Part shown: in pieces, positions 16,915-25,193 of the stretch
How the letters are laid out: each line of letters starts with the position of its first letter
Numbering within the stretch: position 1 is the first letter of the stretch
Source of the DNA: Candidatus Collinsella stercoripullorum
GTDB lineage: Bacteria > Actinomycetota > Coriobacteriia > Coriobacteriales > Coriobacteriaceae
Direction of reading: 5' to 3'
Length of the DNA: 46,433 nt
Assembly (NCBI GenBank): GCA_019117005.1
Contig: DXAO01000039.1
Location: 1-46,433, forward strand
The notes under the pieces: generated by a model
What the model saw: the letters and a program-made list of their open reading frames with translations, nothing else
What the model was told of the DNA's origin: nothing
Database searches by the model: none
Position numbers and translations under genes: made by a program

Positions 16915-18304
16915 TTCCGCGGAAGAACTCCCCACTCGCCTCCGTGCAGGCGATCTCGCCGTCGAACAGCATCGAGACGTCGTCGGCCGCCTGCTCCACG
17001 AAATCCAGGTCGTGCGTCGCCGCGACGACGGCGGCCCCCTCGCCCGCGAGCTCCGCGAGCAGGCGCGCCACCCGCCGGCGGGACGCCGCGTCGAGGCCCT
17101 TGGTCGGCTCGTCGAGCAGCGCCGTCGCAGGGCGCAGGAGCAGCAGCTTGCCCAGCGCGAGGAGCTGCTGCTGGCCACCGGACAGGTCGTAGGGGTGACG
17201 GCCGGCGCAGGCCTCGAGCCCGAGCCTCCCGAGCATGCGCTCCGCGTCGGCCCTGCCGTACCCCGCGCGCCCCGACCACTCCATCAGCTCCGCGAGGACC
17301 TCCTCCTGCGAGAACAGGGCGCGGGGGTCCTGGGGCAGCAGGACGCGCGCCCCGCCCGATGTGCGCACGGAGCCGCGGCGCAGCCTGTGCATGCCCGCCA
17401 TGACCCCCAGCAGCGTCGACTTCCCGCACCCGTTGCCGCCCACGAGGGCGTGGATGCGGCCCGGGGCCGCCGCGACATCGAGCCCCCGCAGCACCCAGTC
17501 GGAGTCCGCCCCGTAGCGGAACCATGCGCGCTCCACCGCGACGGCGTCGGCGCCGGACCGTACGGGGGCCGTCGGGCGCGCGGGCGCGGCGTCGAACAGC
17601 GCGGGCCGCTCGCGCAGCGCCTCGAGGTCGTCCACGGCGCGCACGCGCCCGCCCTCGAGCCTGAGCGCGCAGGTGGCGTAGTCGACCATCGCCCGCGGCC
17701 GATGCGTGGCCACCACCACGGTGCACCCCAGCTCGCGGTTCACCCGGAACAGGGCGTGCAGGAAGTTCTTCTCCGCGACCGGGTCGAGCTGCGCGGTCGG
17801 CTCGTCCAGCAGCAGCAGGCGCGGCTGCATGACGAGCGTCGAGGCCAGCGCGAGCAGCTGCTTGCGGCCGCCGGACAGCTCGTCGGTCTGCCGGCGGAAC
17901 CAGTCGTCGATCCCGAAGAAGTAGCTCGTCTCGGCGATGAGCCGGCGCATCTCGCCCTGCGGCGCGCCGAGGTTCTCCAGGCCGAACGCCATCTCGTGCC
18001 AGACGCTCTCGCACACGATCTGGTTGTCGGGGTTCTGGAACACGTAGCCCACCGTCCGCGCGGACGCGGCGTCGTCGAGCTCCTCGACGGCGCGGCCCAT
18101 CACCCGGATGGAACCGCCGCGCGACCCCGCCGGCGCGATCTGGGGCTTCACCAGGGACAGGAGCGTGGACTTGCCCGACCCCGTGTCGCCCACGAGCAGG
18201 CAGAACGCTCCCTCCTCGAGGGAGAGCGACACGCCGTCGAGCACCCGGTCGGACGAGCCGGCGTAGGAGAACGAGACATCGCGGATCTCGAGCGCGCAGG
18301 TCAT
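16895..18304 (-). CDS. ecfA: ECF transporter fused double ATPase (EcfA-EcfA')
   Basis: A 469-residue protein with two ABC ATPase domains in one chain, replacing the usual separate EcfA1 and EcfA2. Domain 1 has Walker A GDTGSGKST, signature LSGGRKQLLAL and Walker B LLLLDEPTAQLDP; domain 2 has GGNGCGKST, LSGGQQQLLAL and TALLDEPTKGLDA. All catalytic motifs are intact in both halves. The ATG at 18304 overlaps the ecfT stop (ATGA); the frame is open further upstream but this is the shadow of ecfT. It powers uptake through EcfT and the S component. Confidence 0.94.
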   Translation of the reverse strand: MTCALEIRDVSFSYAGSSDRVLDGVSLSLEEGAFCLLVGDTGSGKSTLLSLVKPQIAPAGSRGGSIRVMGRAVEELDDAASARTVGYVFQNPDNQIVCESVWHEMAFGLENLGAPQGEMRRLIAETSYFFGIDDWFRRQTDELSGGRKQLLALASTLVMQPRLLLLDEPTAQLDPVAEKNFLHALFRVNRELGCTVVVATHRPRAMVDYATCALRLEGGRVRAVDDLEALRERPALFDAAPARPTAPVRSGADAVAVERAWFRYGADSDWVLRGLDVAAAPGRIHALVGGNGCGKSTLLGVMAGMHRLRRGSVRTSGGARVLLPQDPRALFSQEEVLAELMEWSGRAGYGRADAERMLGRLGLEACAGRHPYDLSGGQQQLLALGKLLLLRPATALLDEPTKGLDAASRRRVARLLAELAGEGAAVVAATHDLDFVEQAADDVSMLFDGEIACTEASGEFFRGNVYYRP

Positions 18305-19221
18305 GCGAACATCCTTCCCTCGCGCAGGTGGAGCAGGGCGGGCAGAAGCATCCATGCAGCATAGGGCAGGTATCCCCACCACGCAACAAGGCGGGTGACG
18401 GTCGGGAAGAACGAGAACTGGGACGTGGCGGTGAACGCCAGCACGGCGCACAGGCATCCGCCCGCGAGCAGCCCGACCAGGGCCGCGGCGTCGGATGAGG
18501 AGAACCGGTAACGGGTGTAGGTGGTGCGGCGCGCCGCCCCCCAACCGCGGGCGCGCATGGCGTCGGCGATCTCGAGGGAGTCCTCCATACCCCAGCCCAT
18601 CAGGACCGAGGTGAGCCGCAGGCGCGCGCGGACGTCCTCGCTGACGCCCCCGCGGGATGCCTGCGGGCCACCCGTCGAGCCGGCGTCGGACGGCAGCGGC
18701 CCCGCGCCCGCGGCGCGCGCGTTCACCGCCTGCACGCCGGCGACCTTCCGTCCGCGGCGGGCGAAATGCGGGATGAGCCTCATCGTCATCGATATCATGA
18801 GCGCCACGACCGGGGCGGCGTTGCCGGCGAGCGCCATCACCTTGTCGAACGACAGCATCCGGGCGGCTGCCTGGAACCACAGCGCGCTCGCCACGAACAG
18901 GGCGCCCATGGCGCATCCGTACGCGAGGCTCTCCAGGTAGACGGCCCGCACGCCGAACCGCGCGACCTCGGTGGAGCCCGCGGCGGAGAACAGCGGGTTC
19001 ACCAGGGCCACGAGCAGCACGAACGGCAGCTGCCAGCGCAGCGACGCCAGGCTCTCGCGCACCCCGCGGGCGCAGCACCCGTAGGCGAAGGCCCCCAGAA
19101 GCGAGATGGCGATGAGCGCCGGCTGCATGGAGCCCATGGTGAACGCGAGCGTGAACACCAGGTAGCAGGCGGGGACGACGGGATGGGCGGACGAGAACGC
19201 CGTGTGGACGGACCTGGTCAC
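18301..19221 (-). CDS. ecfT: ECF transporter transmembrane component EcfT
   Basis: A 306-residue membrane protein that couples ATP hydrolysis to toppling of the S component. It has about six helices and the two EcfT coupling segments: MRLIPHFARRGRK and, near residue 225, IADAMRARGWG (the Ala-Arg-Gly motif that contacts the ATPases). Between them is a short Ala/Gly/Ser-rich insert. The start is a GTG at 19221; the GTG overlaps the stop of a possible 16-residue leader peptide (GTGA). It is the first gene of the T-A-S operon and diverges from glmU. Confidence 0.9.
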   Translation of the reverse strand: MTRSVHTAFSSAHPVVPACYLVFTLAFTMGSMQPALIAISLLGAFAYGCCARGVRESLASLRWQLPFVLLVALVNPLFSAAGSTEVARFGVRAVYLESLAYGCAMGALFVASALWFQAAARMLSFDKVMALAGNAAPVVALMISMTMRLIPHFARRGRKVAGVQAVNARAAGAGPLPSDAGSTGGPQASRGGVSEDVRARLRLTSVLMGWGMEDSLEIADAMRARGWGAARRTTYTRYRFSSSDAAALVGLLAGGCLCAVLAFTATSQFSFFPTVTRLVAWWGYLPYAAWMLLPALLHLREGRMFA

Positions 19222-19268
19222 GGCAGGCTCACCGCCCGGCGGCGCCGCAGCGCGCTCGCACTCCCCAT
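19218..19268 (-). CDS. Possible 16-residue leader peptide upstream of ecfT
   Basis: The frame reads MGSASALRRRRAVSLP and stops at a TGA that overlaps the ecfT GTG start as GTGA. The ATG at 19268 has GAGGGAGG at good spacing, better than the site in front of ecfT itself. It could couple or regulate ecfT translation. Equally it may be a chance frame, or the trace of a start-site ambiguity in ecfT. The basic run RRRR does not name a function. Confidence 0.3.
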   Translation of the reverse strand: MGSASALRRRRAVSLP

Positions 19269-19655
19269 ACCGGCGCCTCCCTCATCGCATCGCCCGTCGA
19301 ACGCGACCATTGTAGCCATCGCGCAAGGGCGGCGCGGGCGCATGGGGGCATCCCCGCCAACCGACCACAACGGTGCCGTGTTCGGGGACGGAGCCGTTCC
19401 GCGGTGCCGGATGGGGCGACCCCGAGTGTCGCGAATCGATCGGGGCCCGGCTGCCGCGGCCACCCCCCGGGGGCAGCAGCCCTCGAACGGCGGAAACGAC
19501 CCCTCCCCGGACGCGGGATCCGGCCGTTCCACGGCGCGACGTGGTTTGTATCTGTTGAAGACCGTGCGCCGTGCATGCTGCGCTATCATCGAAGCACGTG
19601 CGTCCGGGCATCGCTGCGGGCGCCGTGCGCAAACAGGCAAACCGAGGGGATTCCG
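19269..19655. other. Divergent intergenic region ecfT / glmU
   Basis: 387 bases without a gene. On the minus strand TGGCTACAAT near 19311 resembles an extended -10 for the ecfT operon. On the plus strand GCTATCAT near 19587 is a -10-like box for glmU. I looked for a cobalamin or other riboswitch ahead of ecfT and found no recognisable B12 box. The rest is GC-rich sequence without clear structure. Confidence 0.4.
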
Positions 19656-21047
19656 ATGGACGTCACCGCAATCATCATGGCCGCCGGCGAGGGCACGCGC
19701 ATGAAATCCAACCACGCGAAGGTCTCGCACAAGATCTTGGGCAAGCCGATGATCTGCTGGGTCGTCGACGCCGCGCTCTCCGCGGGATGCTCCCGCGTCG
19801 TCGTGGTCGTCGGCAGCCATGCCGACGAGGTCCGCGCGCTGCTCTCCGGGTCCTACCCCGCCGACGCCCCCATCGAGTGCGTCGAGCAGGCCGAGCGCCT
19901 GGGCACCGGCCACGCCGTCCGCGTGGCGCTCGAGGCCACCGGCATCGATGCGGGCCCGGTCGTCGTCCTGAACGGGGACCTCCCGCTCATCCAGGCGCAG
20001 ACCGTGCGCTCGTTCGCCCGGACCGTCTCCGCCGGCGAGGCCGCGGCGGCGGTACTCACCATGACCCCGCCCGACCCGTTCGGCTACGGCCGCATCGAGC
20101 TCGACGCCGACGGCGCCGTCGCCCGCATCGTGGAGCAGAAGGACTGCACGCCCGAGCAGGCGGCGACCCTCACCGAGTGCAACGCGGGCTGCTACGCATT
20201 CGACGGCGCCCAGCTCGCCGCCCACATCGGCGAGATCGGCTGCGACAACGCGCAGGGGGAGTACTACCTGCCCGACATGCTCGAGATCCTGCGCCGCGCC
20301 GGCGAGGCCGTGACCATCTACCACTGCGACGACTACCGCGACGGCCTGGGCGTGAACAGCCGGGCCCAGCTCGCCGAGCTCACCGCCGTCGCGCGCGACC
20401 GCGTGAACGCCCGCCTCATGGCCGAGGGCGTCACCTTCATCGACCCCGCGCAGGCCTGGATCGGCCCGGATGCCAAGGTCGGCCGCGACACCGTGGTGTG
20501 GCCCCAGACCCACCTCATCGGCGCATGCGAAGTCGGCGAGGACTGCCAGCTCGGCCCCAACACGCGCCTCACGGACACCCGCGTGGGCGACCGCTGCTCG
20601 CTCGACGAGACCGTCGCCATCGAGGCCGTGGTCGAGGACGACGTCACCTGCGGCCCCCGCGCCTACCTCCGCCCCGGGACCCATCTGCTCGACCGCGCCC
20701 ATGTCGGCACGCACGTCGAGATCAAGAAATCCACCATCGGCGAGGGCTCCAAGGTCCCGCACCTGTCCTATATCGGCGATACCACCATGGGCGCCGGCGT
20801 CAACGTGGGCGCCGGTTCCATCACCTGCAACTACGACGGCAAGAACAAGCACGCCACCGTCATCGGCGACCGCACCTTCATCGGGTCGGATACGATGATG
20901 GTCGCGCCCGTGCACATCGGCTCCGACGCCATCACCGGCGCCGGCGGCACCATCACCAAGGATGTCCCTGACGGCGCGCTCGCCATCGAGCGCACCGAGC
21001 AGCGCATCGTCGAAGGTTACACCGAGCGCCGTCGCGCCCGGCTGTAG
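19656..21047 (+). CDS. glmU: Bifunctional GlcNAc-1-P uridyltransferase / GlcN-1-P acetyltransferase
   Basis: Makes UDP-GlcNAc for peptidoglycan in two steps. The 463 residues split into an N-terminal pyrophosphorylase (IIMAAGEGTRMKSNHAK, GTGHAV, NGDLPLI) to about residue 235 and a C-terminal left-handed beta-helix with hexapeptide repeats and acetyltransferase residues (KKSTIGEGSKVPHLSYIGD, ITCNYDGKNKH). The start at 19656 follows CGAGGGGATTCCG; the upstream open frame is a shadow. prs follows after 51 bases with no terminator, so glmU-prs are probably one transcript, as in many Gram-positive bacteria. Confidence 0.97.
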   Translation: MDVTAIIMAAGEGTRMKSNHAKVSHKILGKPMICWVVDAALSAGCSRVVVVVGSHADEVRALLSGSYPADAPIECVEQAERLGTGHAVRVALEATGIDAGPVVVLNGDLPLIQAQTVRSFARTVSAGEAAAAVLTMTPPDPFGYGRIELDADGAVARIVEQKDCTPEQAATLTECNAGCYAFDGAQLAAHIGEIGCDNAQGEYYLPDMLEILRRAGEAVTIYHCDDYRDGLGVNSRAQLAELTAVARDRVNARLMAEGVTFIDPAQAWIGPDAKVGRDTVVWPQTHLIGACEVGEDCQLGPNTRLTDTRVGDRCSLDETVAIEAVVEDDVTCGPRAYLRPGTHLLDRAHVGTHVEIKKSTIGEGSKVPHLSYIGDTTMGAGVNVGAGSITCNYDGKNKHATVIGDRTFIGSDTMMVAPVHIGSDAITGAGGTITKDVPDGALAIERTEQRIVEGYTERRRARL

Positions 21048-21098
21048 CATGGTCGGCTTCGAGGCAAGGCAGTCCATCAGACTAAGGAGTAAGGGCAG

Positions 21099-22085
21099 AT
21101 GCCAGCACAGGACCAAAAATTGACCCAGCAGATGTACAAGACGCTGCGCCTGTATTCGGGCTCATGCAACCGGCCGCTCGCGCAGAAGGTCGCCGACATC
21201 TTGGGTGTCGAGCTCTCGGGCCTTGCCCTCGAGAAATTCGCCAACGGCGAGATCTACGCCCGGTTCGATGAGTCCGTCCGCGGAGCGGACGTCTTCCTGG
21301 TCCAGTCCATCGCCGGGCCCAACGTCAACGACATGCTGATGGAGCTGCTCGTGGCGACCGACGCCGCCAAGCGCGCCTCCGCCCGCACCATCACCGCCGT
21401 CATCACCCACTACGCCTACGCCCGTCAGGACCGCAAGGCCGCGCCGCGCGAGCCGATCACCGCGCGCCTCGTCGCCAACCTGCTCGAGCGCGCCGGCGTC
21501 GACCGCATCATCACGCTCGACCTGCACCAGGGCCAGATCCAGGGCTTCTTCGACATCCCGGTGAACCATCTGTCCGCCCTGCCGCTGTTCGGCGACTACT
21601 ACAACGCGATGAACCTCGACACCGAGAACCTCGTGGTCGTCTCCCCCGACGTGGGGCGCGCCAAGGCCGCCAAGAAGCTGTCCGACATGCTCGGCTGCGA
21701 CCTGGCCATCGCCCACAAGGGCCGCCCGCGCCACAACGCCGCCGAGGTCATGGGCATCATCGGCAACATCGAGGGCAAGACCTGCATCATCAACGACGAC
21801 ATGATCGACACCGCGGGCACCCTGTGCGCCAACGTGCGCGAGCTCAAGAACCTGGGCGCCGGCGACATCTACGTGTGCGCCACGCACGGCATCTTCTCCG
21901 GCCCGGCCATCGAGCGCCTGAACGACGCCCCCATCATGGAGTGCGTGGTCACCGATTCCATCCCGGTCGAGGTGGGCGGCAAGATCAAGACCATCACGGT
22001 GGCCGACGAGTTCGCGAGCGCCATCGACGCGGTCTACGTCGAGCAGTCCGTGTCCAAGCTCGTCGGCGGCGATTTCGCGCTGTAA
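21099..22085 (+). CDS. prs: Ribose-phosphate pyrophosphokinase
   Basis: Converts ribose 5-phosphate and ATP to PRPP, needed for nucleotides, His, Trp and NAD and, in this window, indirectly for the phosphoribosyl part of the citrate lyase cofactor. The 328-residue protein has FANGEIYARF, the flexible-loop segment YARQDRKAAPREPI, and the PRPP-binding loop NDDMIDTAGTL. The start at 21099 has TAAGGAGTAAGG upstream. It follows glmU and ends at a clear terminator. Confidence 0.97.
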   Translation: MPAQDQKLTQQMYKTLRLYSGSCNRPLAQKVADILGVELSGLALEKFANGEIYARFDESVRGADVFLVQSIAGPNVNDMLMELLVATDAAKRASARTITAVITHYAYARQDRKAAPREPITARLVANLLERAGVDRIITLDLHQGQIQGFFDIPVNHLSALPLFGDYYNAMNLDTENLVVVSPDVGRAKAAKKLSDMLGCDLAIAHKGRPRHNAAEVMGIIGNIEGKTCIINDDMIDTAGTLCANVRELKNLGAGDIYVCATHGIFSGPAIERLNDAPIMECVVTDSIPVEVGGKIKTITVADEFASAIDAVYVEQSVSKLVGGDFAL

Positions 22086-22118
22086 CGGGGAACGCGACGA
22101 CATCGCCCTTGCGAACCG

Positions 22119-22151
22119 CAGGGCCCGCGCCACACGGTGCGGGCCCTTTTG
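22119..22151 (+). terminator. Intrinsic terminator after prs
   Basis: GGGCCCGCGCC and GGTGCGGGCCC (22121-22131 and 22136-22146) form a stem with loop ACAC, followed by TTTT. It lies 35 bases past the prs stop. Confidence 0.85.
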
Positions 22152-22453
22152 CGTAGCAGACGCCGTGCCGGCAGACGCCTCGTGAGGGCGGTCGTCTCGT
22201 ACCGGCGGCAGCCGGCGCTTGAGGCTGCGGCGCGGGTGCCGCCGGCCCGTCTGCACCGGACCGGCTACCGGCGACATCCCCCGTTCGGCGCTGATGCCGC
22301 CCCCGGTGCGGATACCGCTGGCCTCTCTCGCGCGGATGCCGCCGACCCCGTTCCGGCCGATCAGGCCCCGGATACCGGCAGTTTTTGCGAAGCATTTGAC
22401 AGCCCGCGCGGGCGAACTCACCATGCTGCAGGAACACAGATGAAAGGAGCCGC
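22152..22453 (+). promoter_or_regulatory. Intergenic region with candidate pth promoter
   Basis: About 300 bases without a gene. Near its end is a perfect -35 box TTGACA (22396-22401) with, 17 bases on, a poor -10 (CACCAT, 22419-22424), 30 bases ahead of pth. Nothing else is clear in the GC-rich remainder. Confidence 0.4.
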
Positions 22454-23083
22454 ATGGCAGCAGCGCAACCCGGCAAGATCCGCATGGTGGCGGGGCTCGG
22501 CAACCCCGGCGAGGAGTACGCGCGCACCCGGCACAACGCCGGCTTTTGCGCGGTCGACGAGCTCGCCCGCCAGGCGAACGTCACCTATTGGAAGAACCAA
22601 TCCGGCGCAGAGGTGGCGTCCATCCAGGTGAACGACTCGGACGCCGAGGGCGGCAAGCGCGAGGTGCTGCTCGTCAAGCCGCAGTCGTACATGAACACGA
22701 GCGGCGGCCCCATCTCCAAGCTGTGCGCCGCCCACAAGATCCGCCCCGAGGAGCTGCTCGTCATCCACGACGAGCTCGATATCCCCGCAGGCGATGTGCG
22801 CGTGAAGGTCGGAGGCGGCCACGCCGGCCACAACGGCCTGCGCTCGATCATCGACAAGCTGGGCAGCCGGGATTTCAGCCGCATCCGCGTGGGTATCGGC
22901 GATCCTCCGGGACGCATGGCCGTGGCGGACTTCGTCCTGAAGCAGCTGCGCGCCCGTGAGGCCGAGGAGTTCGATGACGCCGCCTTCCGCGCAGCCGAGG
23001 CGGCCGCGCTCGCCCTCACGCGCGGCGTCATCTTCGCCCGCGACCATGTGAACGGGTCGGCCGGCAGCAACGGCAAGCACTGA
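22454..23083 (+). CDS. pth: Peptidyl-tRNA hydrolase
   Basis: Frees tRNA from peptidyl-tRNA that falls off ribosomes. The 209-residue protein contains the Pth motifs GLGNPGEEYARTRHNAGF (catalytic His), KPQSYMNTSG, VIHDELDIPAG and GGGHAGHNGLRSI. The start at 22454 follows GAAAGGAGCCGC. In many relatives pth is followed by mfd; here it ends at a terminator and the next region is an AT-rich island, consistent with an insertion at this point. Confidence 0.97.
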   Translation: MAAAQPGKIRMVAGLGNPGEEYARTRHNAGFCAVDELARQANVTYWKNQSGAEVASIQVNDSDAEGGKREVLLVKPQSYMNTSGGPISKLCAAHKIRPEELLVIHDELDIPAGDVRVKVGGGHAGHNGLRSIIDKLGSRDFSRIRVGIGDPPGRMAVADFVLKQLRAREAEEFDDAAFRAAEAAALALTRGVIFARDHVNGSAGSNGKH

Positions 23084-23127
23084 GCGACGGCCTTCCGGAA
23101 TATCGCGGTATCTCGAACAATGTTGCA

Positions 23128-23155
23128 GCGCGTGCCCGTCGGCACGCGCTTTTCC
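23128..23155 (+). terminator. Intrinsic terminator after pth
   Basis: GCGCGTGCC (23128-23136), loop CGTC, GGCACGCGC (23141-23149), then TTTTCCTTT. Perfect nine-base stem. Confidence 0.85.
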
Positions 23156-23274
23156 TTTGGGGGCCCGCGCCCATGCGGCGATACCCTCTCACGGGACGCC
23201 CGTGCGGCGATGTGCCCGCACGGACGCGCGCCCGCACGGCGCCATATCCGCACGGCCGCGCCTTCACAAGCTCG

Positions 23275-23340
23275 AAAGCATGTCGTACCTGACACGAAGC
23301 GCCCTGAGAGAGGGCCCCGTGTCAGTTGTGACATGCTTTG
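23275..23340. repeat. Palindromic element A, copy 2 (imperfect)
   Basis: The arms AAAGCATGTCGTACCTGACAC and GTGTCAGTTGTGACATGCTTT pair with a few mismatches around a GC-rich loop. The left arm shares ATGTCGTAYCTGACAC with the copy at 7159-7224. It lies between pth and the AT-rich island. Confidence 0.75.
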
Positions 23341-23984
23341 ACGGGGCGTGCCCGGCAACGCCAGCCGAGGCACCGCCCACGAGCCAGGCAGCATCCCATC
23401 GCGAGGCGGACCGGCTCTTCTCGCAGGTCGGGCGACCAGCCGCGCAGGGAGGATGCACGGGTGGCAGAAGAACCCCATCGGTCCCATAGGTTGGTAAAGA
23501 TTATTACTGTATAGTTAAATCGAGACTTCCCGAGTAGCCTGAAAACAACGCAAGGCGTGTGCCTGCGCTTTTGTTCTGGCGATACCCGTCGGCTACTCAG
23601 AAGACCTCGCATCAACCACGCAGCAAACTTTTTAACACCCCGGAATCACCGTTCGAGGCGTTCCCGCCCGGCGATTCCGTCTCTGAGGCCCATATGTCCG
23701 CCTCGCTTCAACTGATTTGGCAACGAGCCTTTCATCGGCCGCGTTCTGCGAGCAAGGTGATGAAGCTCTGCGTCGGCGAGTTCGGCTAGAAACGAAGTGG
23801 GGCCGTTTTCAGGCATCTCTACCTCGTTCACGTCATAACGCATGCCGTGAACGGCGCTCTTTCCTCCGTAAACGCAATTCATCACGCTGTACTACAGACA
23901 TAATCGGCAGGCAGTTCGACTATTGGTGCATGCCGCGGTCCGGACTAACGCAACACGATGCCAAAACCATGTTGGGAGGCTGCA
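23341..23984. other. Gene-poor boundary of the AT-rich island
   Basis: About 640 bases with no gene I can defend. Base composition drops visibly from about 23490 (for example AAAGATTATTACTGTATAG), marking the left edge of the island. Two short frames (23646-23885 minus, 79 codons; 23717-24103 plus) overlap each other and have no good ribosome sites; the minus one contains LADAELHHLARRTRPMKGSL and could be a relic of a gene. No terminal inverted repeats or transposase were found. Confidence 0.4.
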
Positions 23985-24485
23985 ATGCACGCTATGACAC
24001 GTCGCGAAGTTCTATCGCTTGCCACAACCTCGTTTCTCGGACTGTCGCTTTTCCCTTCAATGATTTTCGCCGAGGAGTCTCTGCCCGCCGGTATATCCGC
24101 TGAAGCCACCACCTATATCGATGGGGTCAATAGCAGCGGAAGCACATGGGTGGCATATCAGCTTGATTCGAACGGAGAGCTGGAAGAGGTCTGCCGTATG
24201 GAGCGACTGGATTCCACGACGATCAACGATATACCTTCTATGAGAAGCGGTGCGTTGGCTGTATCAATCGCCGTGTATGTTGGAAAGGCAATCGTTGGAT
24301 ATGTTGTCGCTTCCGTCATCGATGGGATTGTTATCTCCGCAACAGGGCAGTCCGGAGCAACTTGGGCTTCCATTGCAATAAAGCGACTCGTCGGAAATCC
24401 TGTGCCCTCGAGCAAGGCAGTCTACTTGAGCTGCAGCGTCTATCCACCTCATTCGATGGAATGCATCCGCTGCATCAATGCGTAA
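23985..24485 (+). CDS. Secreted glycine-rich peptide precursor, four cysteines (bacteriocin-like?)
   Basis: I do not recognise this 166-residue protein. It begins with a signal peptide: basic TRREVLS (twin-arginine-like, though Sec is possible), a hydrophobic core and a likely cut near residues 29-31 (SMIFAEE). After a polar stretch, residues about 89-136 form an amphipathic or hydrophobic glycine-spaced segment (VGKAIVGYVVASVIDG, ISATGQSGATWASIAIKRLVG) like the pore-forming part of bacteriocins. Cysteines are C70, C150, C160 and C163. The ATG at 23985 has GGGAGG five bases upstream. Downstream lie a thioredoxin-like protein and a small membrane peptide, suggesting disulfide formation and self-protection or export. 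AT-rich codon use unlike neighbours. Confidence 0.7.
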   Translation: MHAMTRREVLSLATTSFLGLSLFPSMIFAEESLPAGISAEATTYIDGVNSSGSTWVAYQLDSNGELEEVCRMERLDSTTINDIPSMRSGALAVSIAVYVGKAIVGYVVASVIDGIVISATGQSGATWASIAIKRLVGNPVPSSKAVYLSCSVYPPHSMECIRCINA

Positions 24486-24576
24486 ACCCATCCGATAGCC
24501 AACACATTCAGCATCTCCCCACCGCTCGGCAACGAACGCTCGCCTCATGCGTTCCCTTATTCGAAGGAGCCCGCTC

Positions 24577-25014
24577 ATGCCGAATCGATACAAAGTTCTC
24601 GCAGCATGCATCGGCATTATCTTGGGAATTGGCTGTTTTGCCGCAAGTATCGTGCATCGCCCGGGAACTCGCCTTTCCTTGTCCACTATTGAGGCGCTTG
24701 ACGAGAGAATGGAGAGCAATCAGGCATTCTGGATTCAACTCACAAAGGAGGGGTGCATCTACTGCGAGGCCCTCCGGACCGTCGAAGATCAATTCTTGAG
24801 TGATCACAATATGACCTTGTTTGAATACGAGGCAAGTTCTGCGCCGACCGACAAAGAGCGCACCTACTTCGACGACCGATTTCCCCCGTTTCGCTATTTC
24901 CCGGCACTTTTCTATGTGGAAAATGGTGAGGTGATCGATGCCATGCAGCTAAGCGATCCGACGGAATTCGAATCTGAAATGACTTCTTGGCTATCTGAAA
25001 GGAGTCTGCTATGA
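24577..25014 (+). CDS. Membrane-anchored thioredoxin-like protein (CxxC)
   Basis: A 145-residue protein with an N-terminal membrane helix (residues 6-26) and an extracellular thioredoxin fold. The active site is GCIYC (C60, C63) and the cis-proline segment is RYFPALFYVENGE (P109), both in the right order. It resembles accessory thiol-disulfide proteins found beside some bacteriocin genes (PedC/BrcD type), and could oxidise the cysteines of the secreted peptide 91 bases upstream. The start at 24577 follows GAAGGAGCCCGCTC; an upstream in-frame ATG at 24547 lacks a site. Its stop overlaps the first of two duplicated start regions (ATGA). Confidence 0.8.
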   Translation: MPNRYKVLAACIGIILGIGCFAASIVHRPGTRLSLSTIEALDERMESNQAFWIQLTKEGCIYCEALRTVEDQFLSDHNMTLFEYEASSAPTDKERTYFDDRFPPFRYFPALFYVENGEVIDAMQLSDPTEFESEMTSWLSERSLL

Positions 25015-25070
25015 AGCCCTCAACCACTCTTGGCTATCTGAAAGGAGCCCGCTATGAAGCCCTCAACCGC
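24985..25070. repeat. Tandem 43-bp duplication over a start region
   Basis: 24985-25027 and 25028-25070 are adjacent direct repeats, identical at 40 of 43 positions. Each holds the end of the thioredoxin frame (TTGGCTATCTG), a ribosome site AAAGGAG and the start ATGAAGCCCTCAACC. As 43 is not a multiple of three, the first ATG (25011) leads to only 20 codons, ending at a TGA in the next unit's gene start; the second ATG opens the full small gene. Confidence 0.9.
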
Positions 25071-25167
25071 TGACCGACTCAGAAAGGCGGCCCTCTACCT
25101 TCTTCCCTTTGCCATCGGATTCGCGCTCTACTATTTTCTCAACTACCTGATTCCATCGTTGCCGTAA
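25054..25167 (+). CDS. 37-residue single-helix membrane peptide
   Basis: The frame reads MKPSTADRLRKAALYLLPFA then IGFALYYFLNYLIPSLP. A basic N terminus is followed by one hydrophobic helix (about residues 13-34) with aromatic residues, so a small inner-membrane peptide is expected. The ribosome site GAAAGGAGCCCGCT is strong and resembles that of the thioredoxin gene. Sited between the thioredoxin-like gene and the regulator, it could be an immunity or accessory peptide; nothing in the sequence proves this. Its start region is the second copy of the tandem duplication. Confidence 0.65.
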   Translation: MKPSTADRLRKAALYLLPFAIGFALYYFLNYLIPSLP

Positions 25168-25193
25168 ACGCTTCCCCAGAAAGGCGGGACGCC

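Noticed and set aside
19269..19655. Cobalamin or other vitamin riboswitch upstream of ecfT
   Set aside because: I searched both strands by eye for a B12 box or other known conserved elements and found none.
23646..23885. 79-codon minus-strand frame in the island boundary
   Set aside because: The composition looks somewhat protein-like, but there is no well-spaced ribosome site, no recognised domain, and it overlaps other short frames. Mentioned as a possible relic only.
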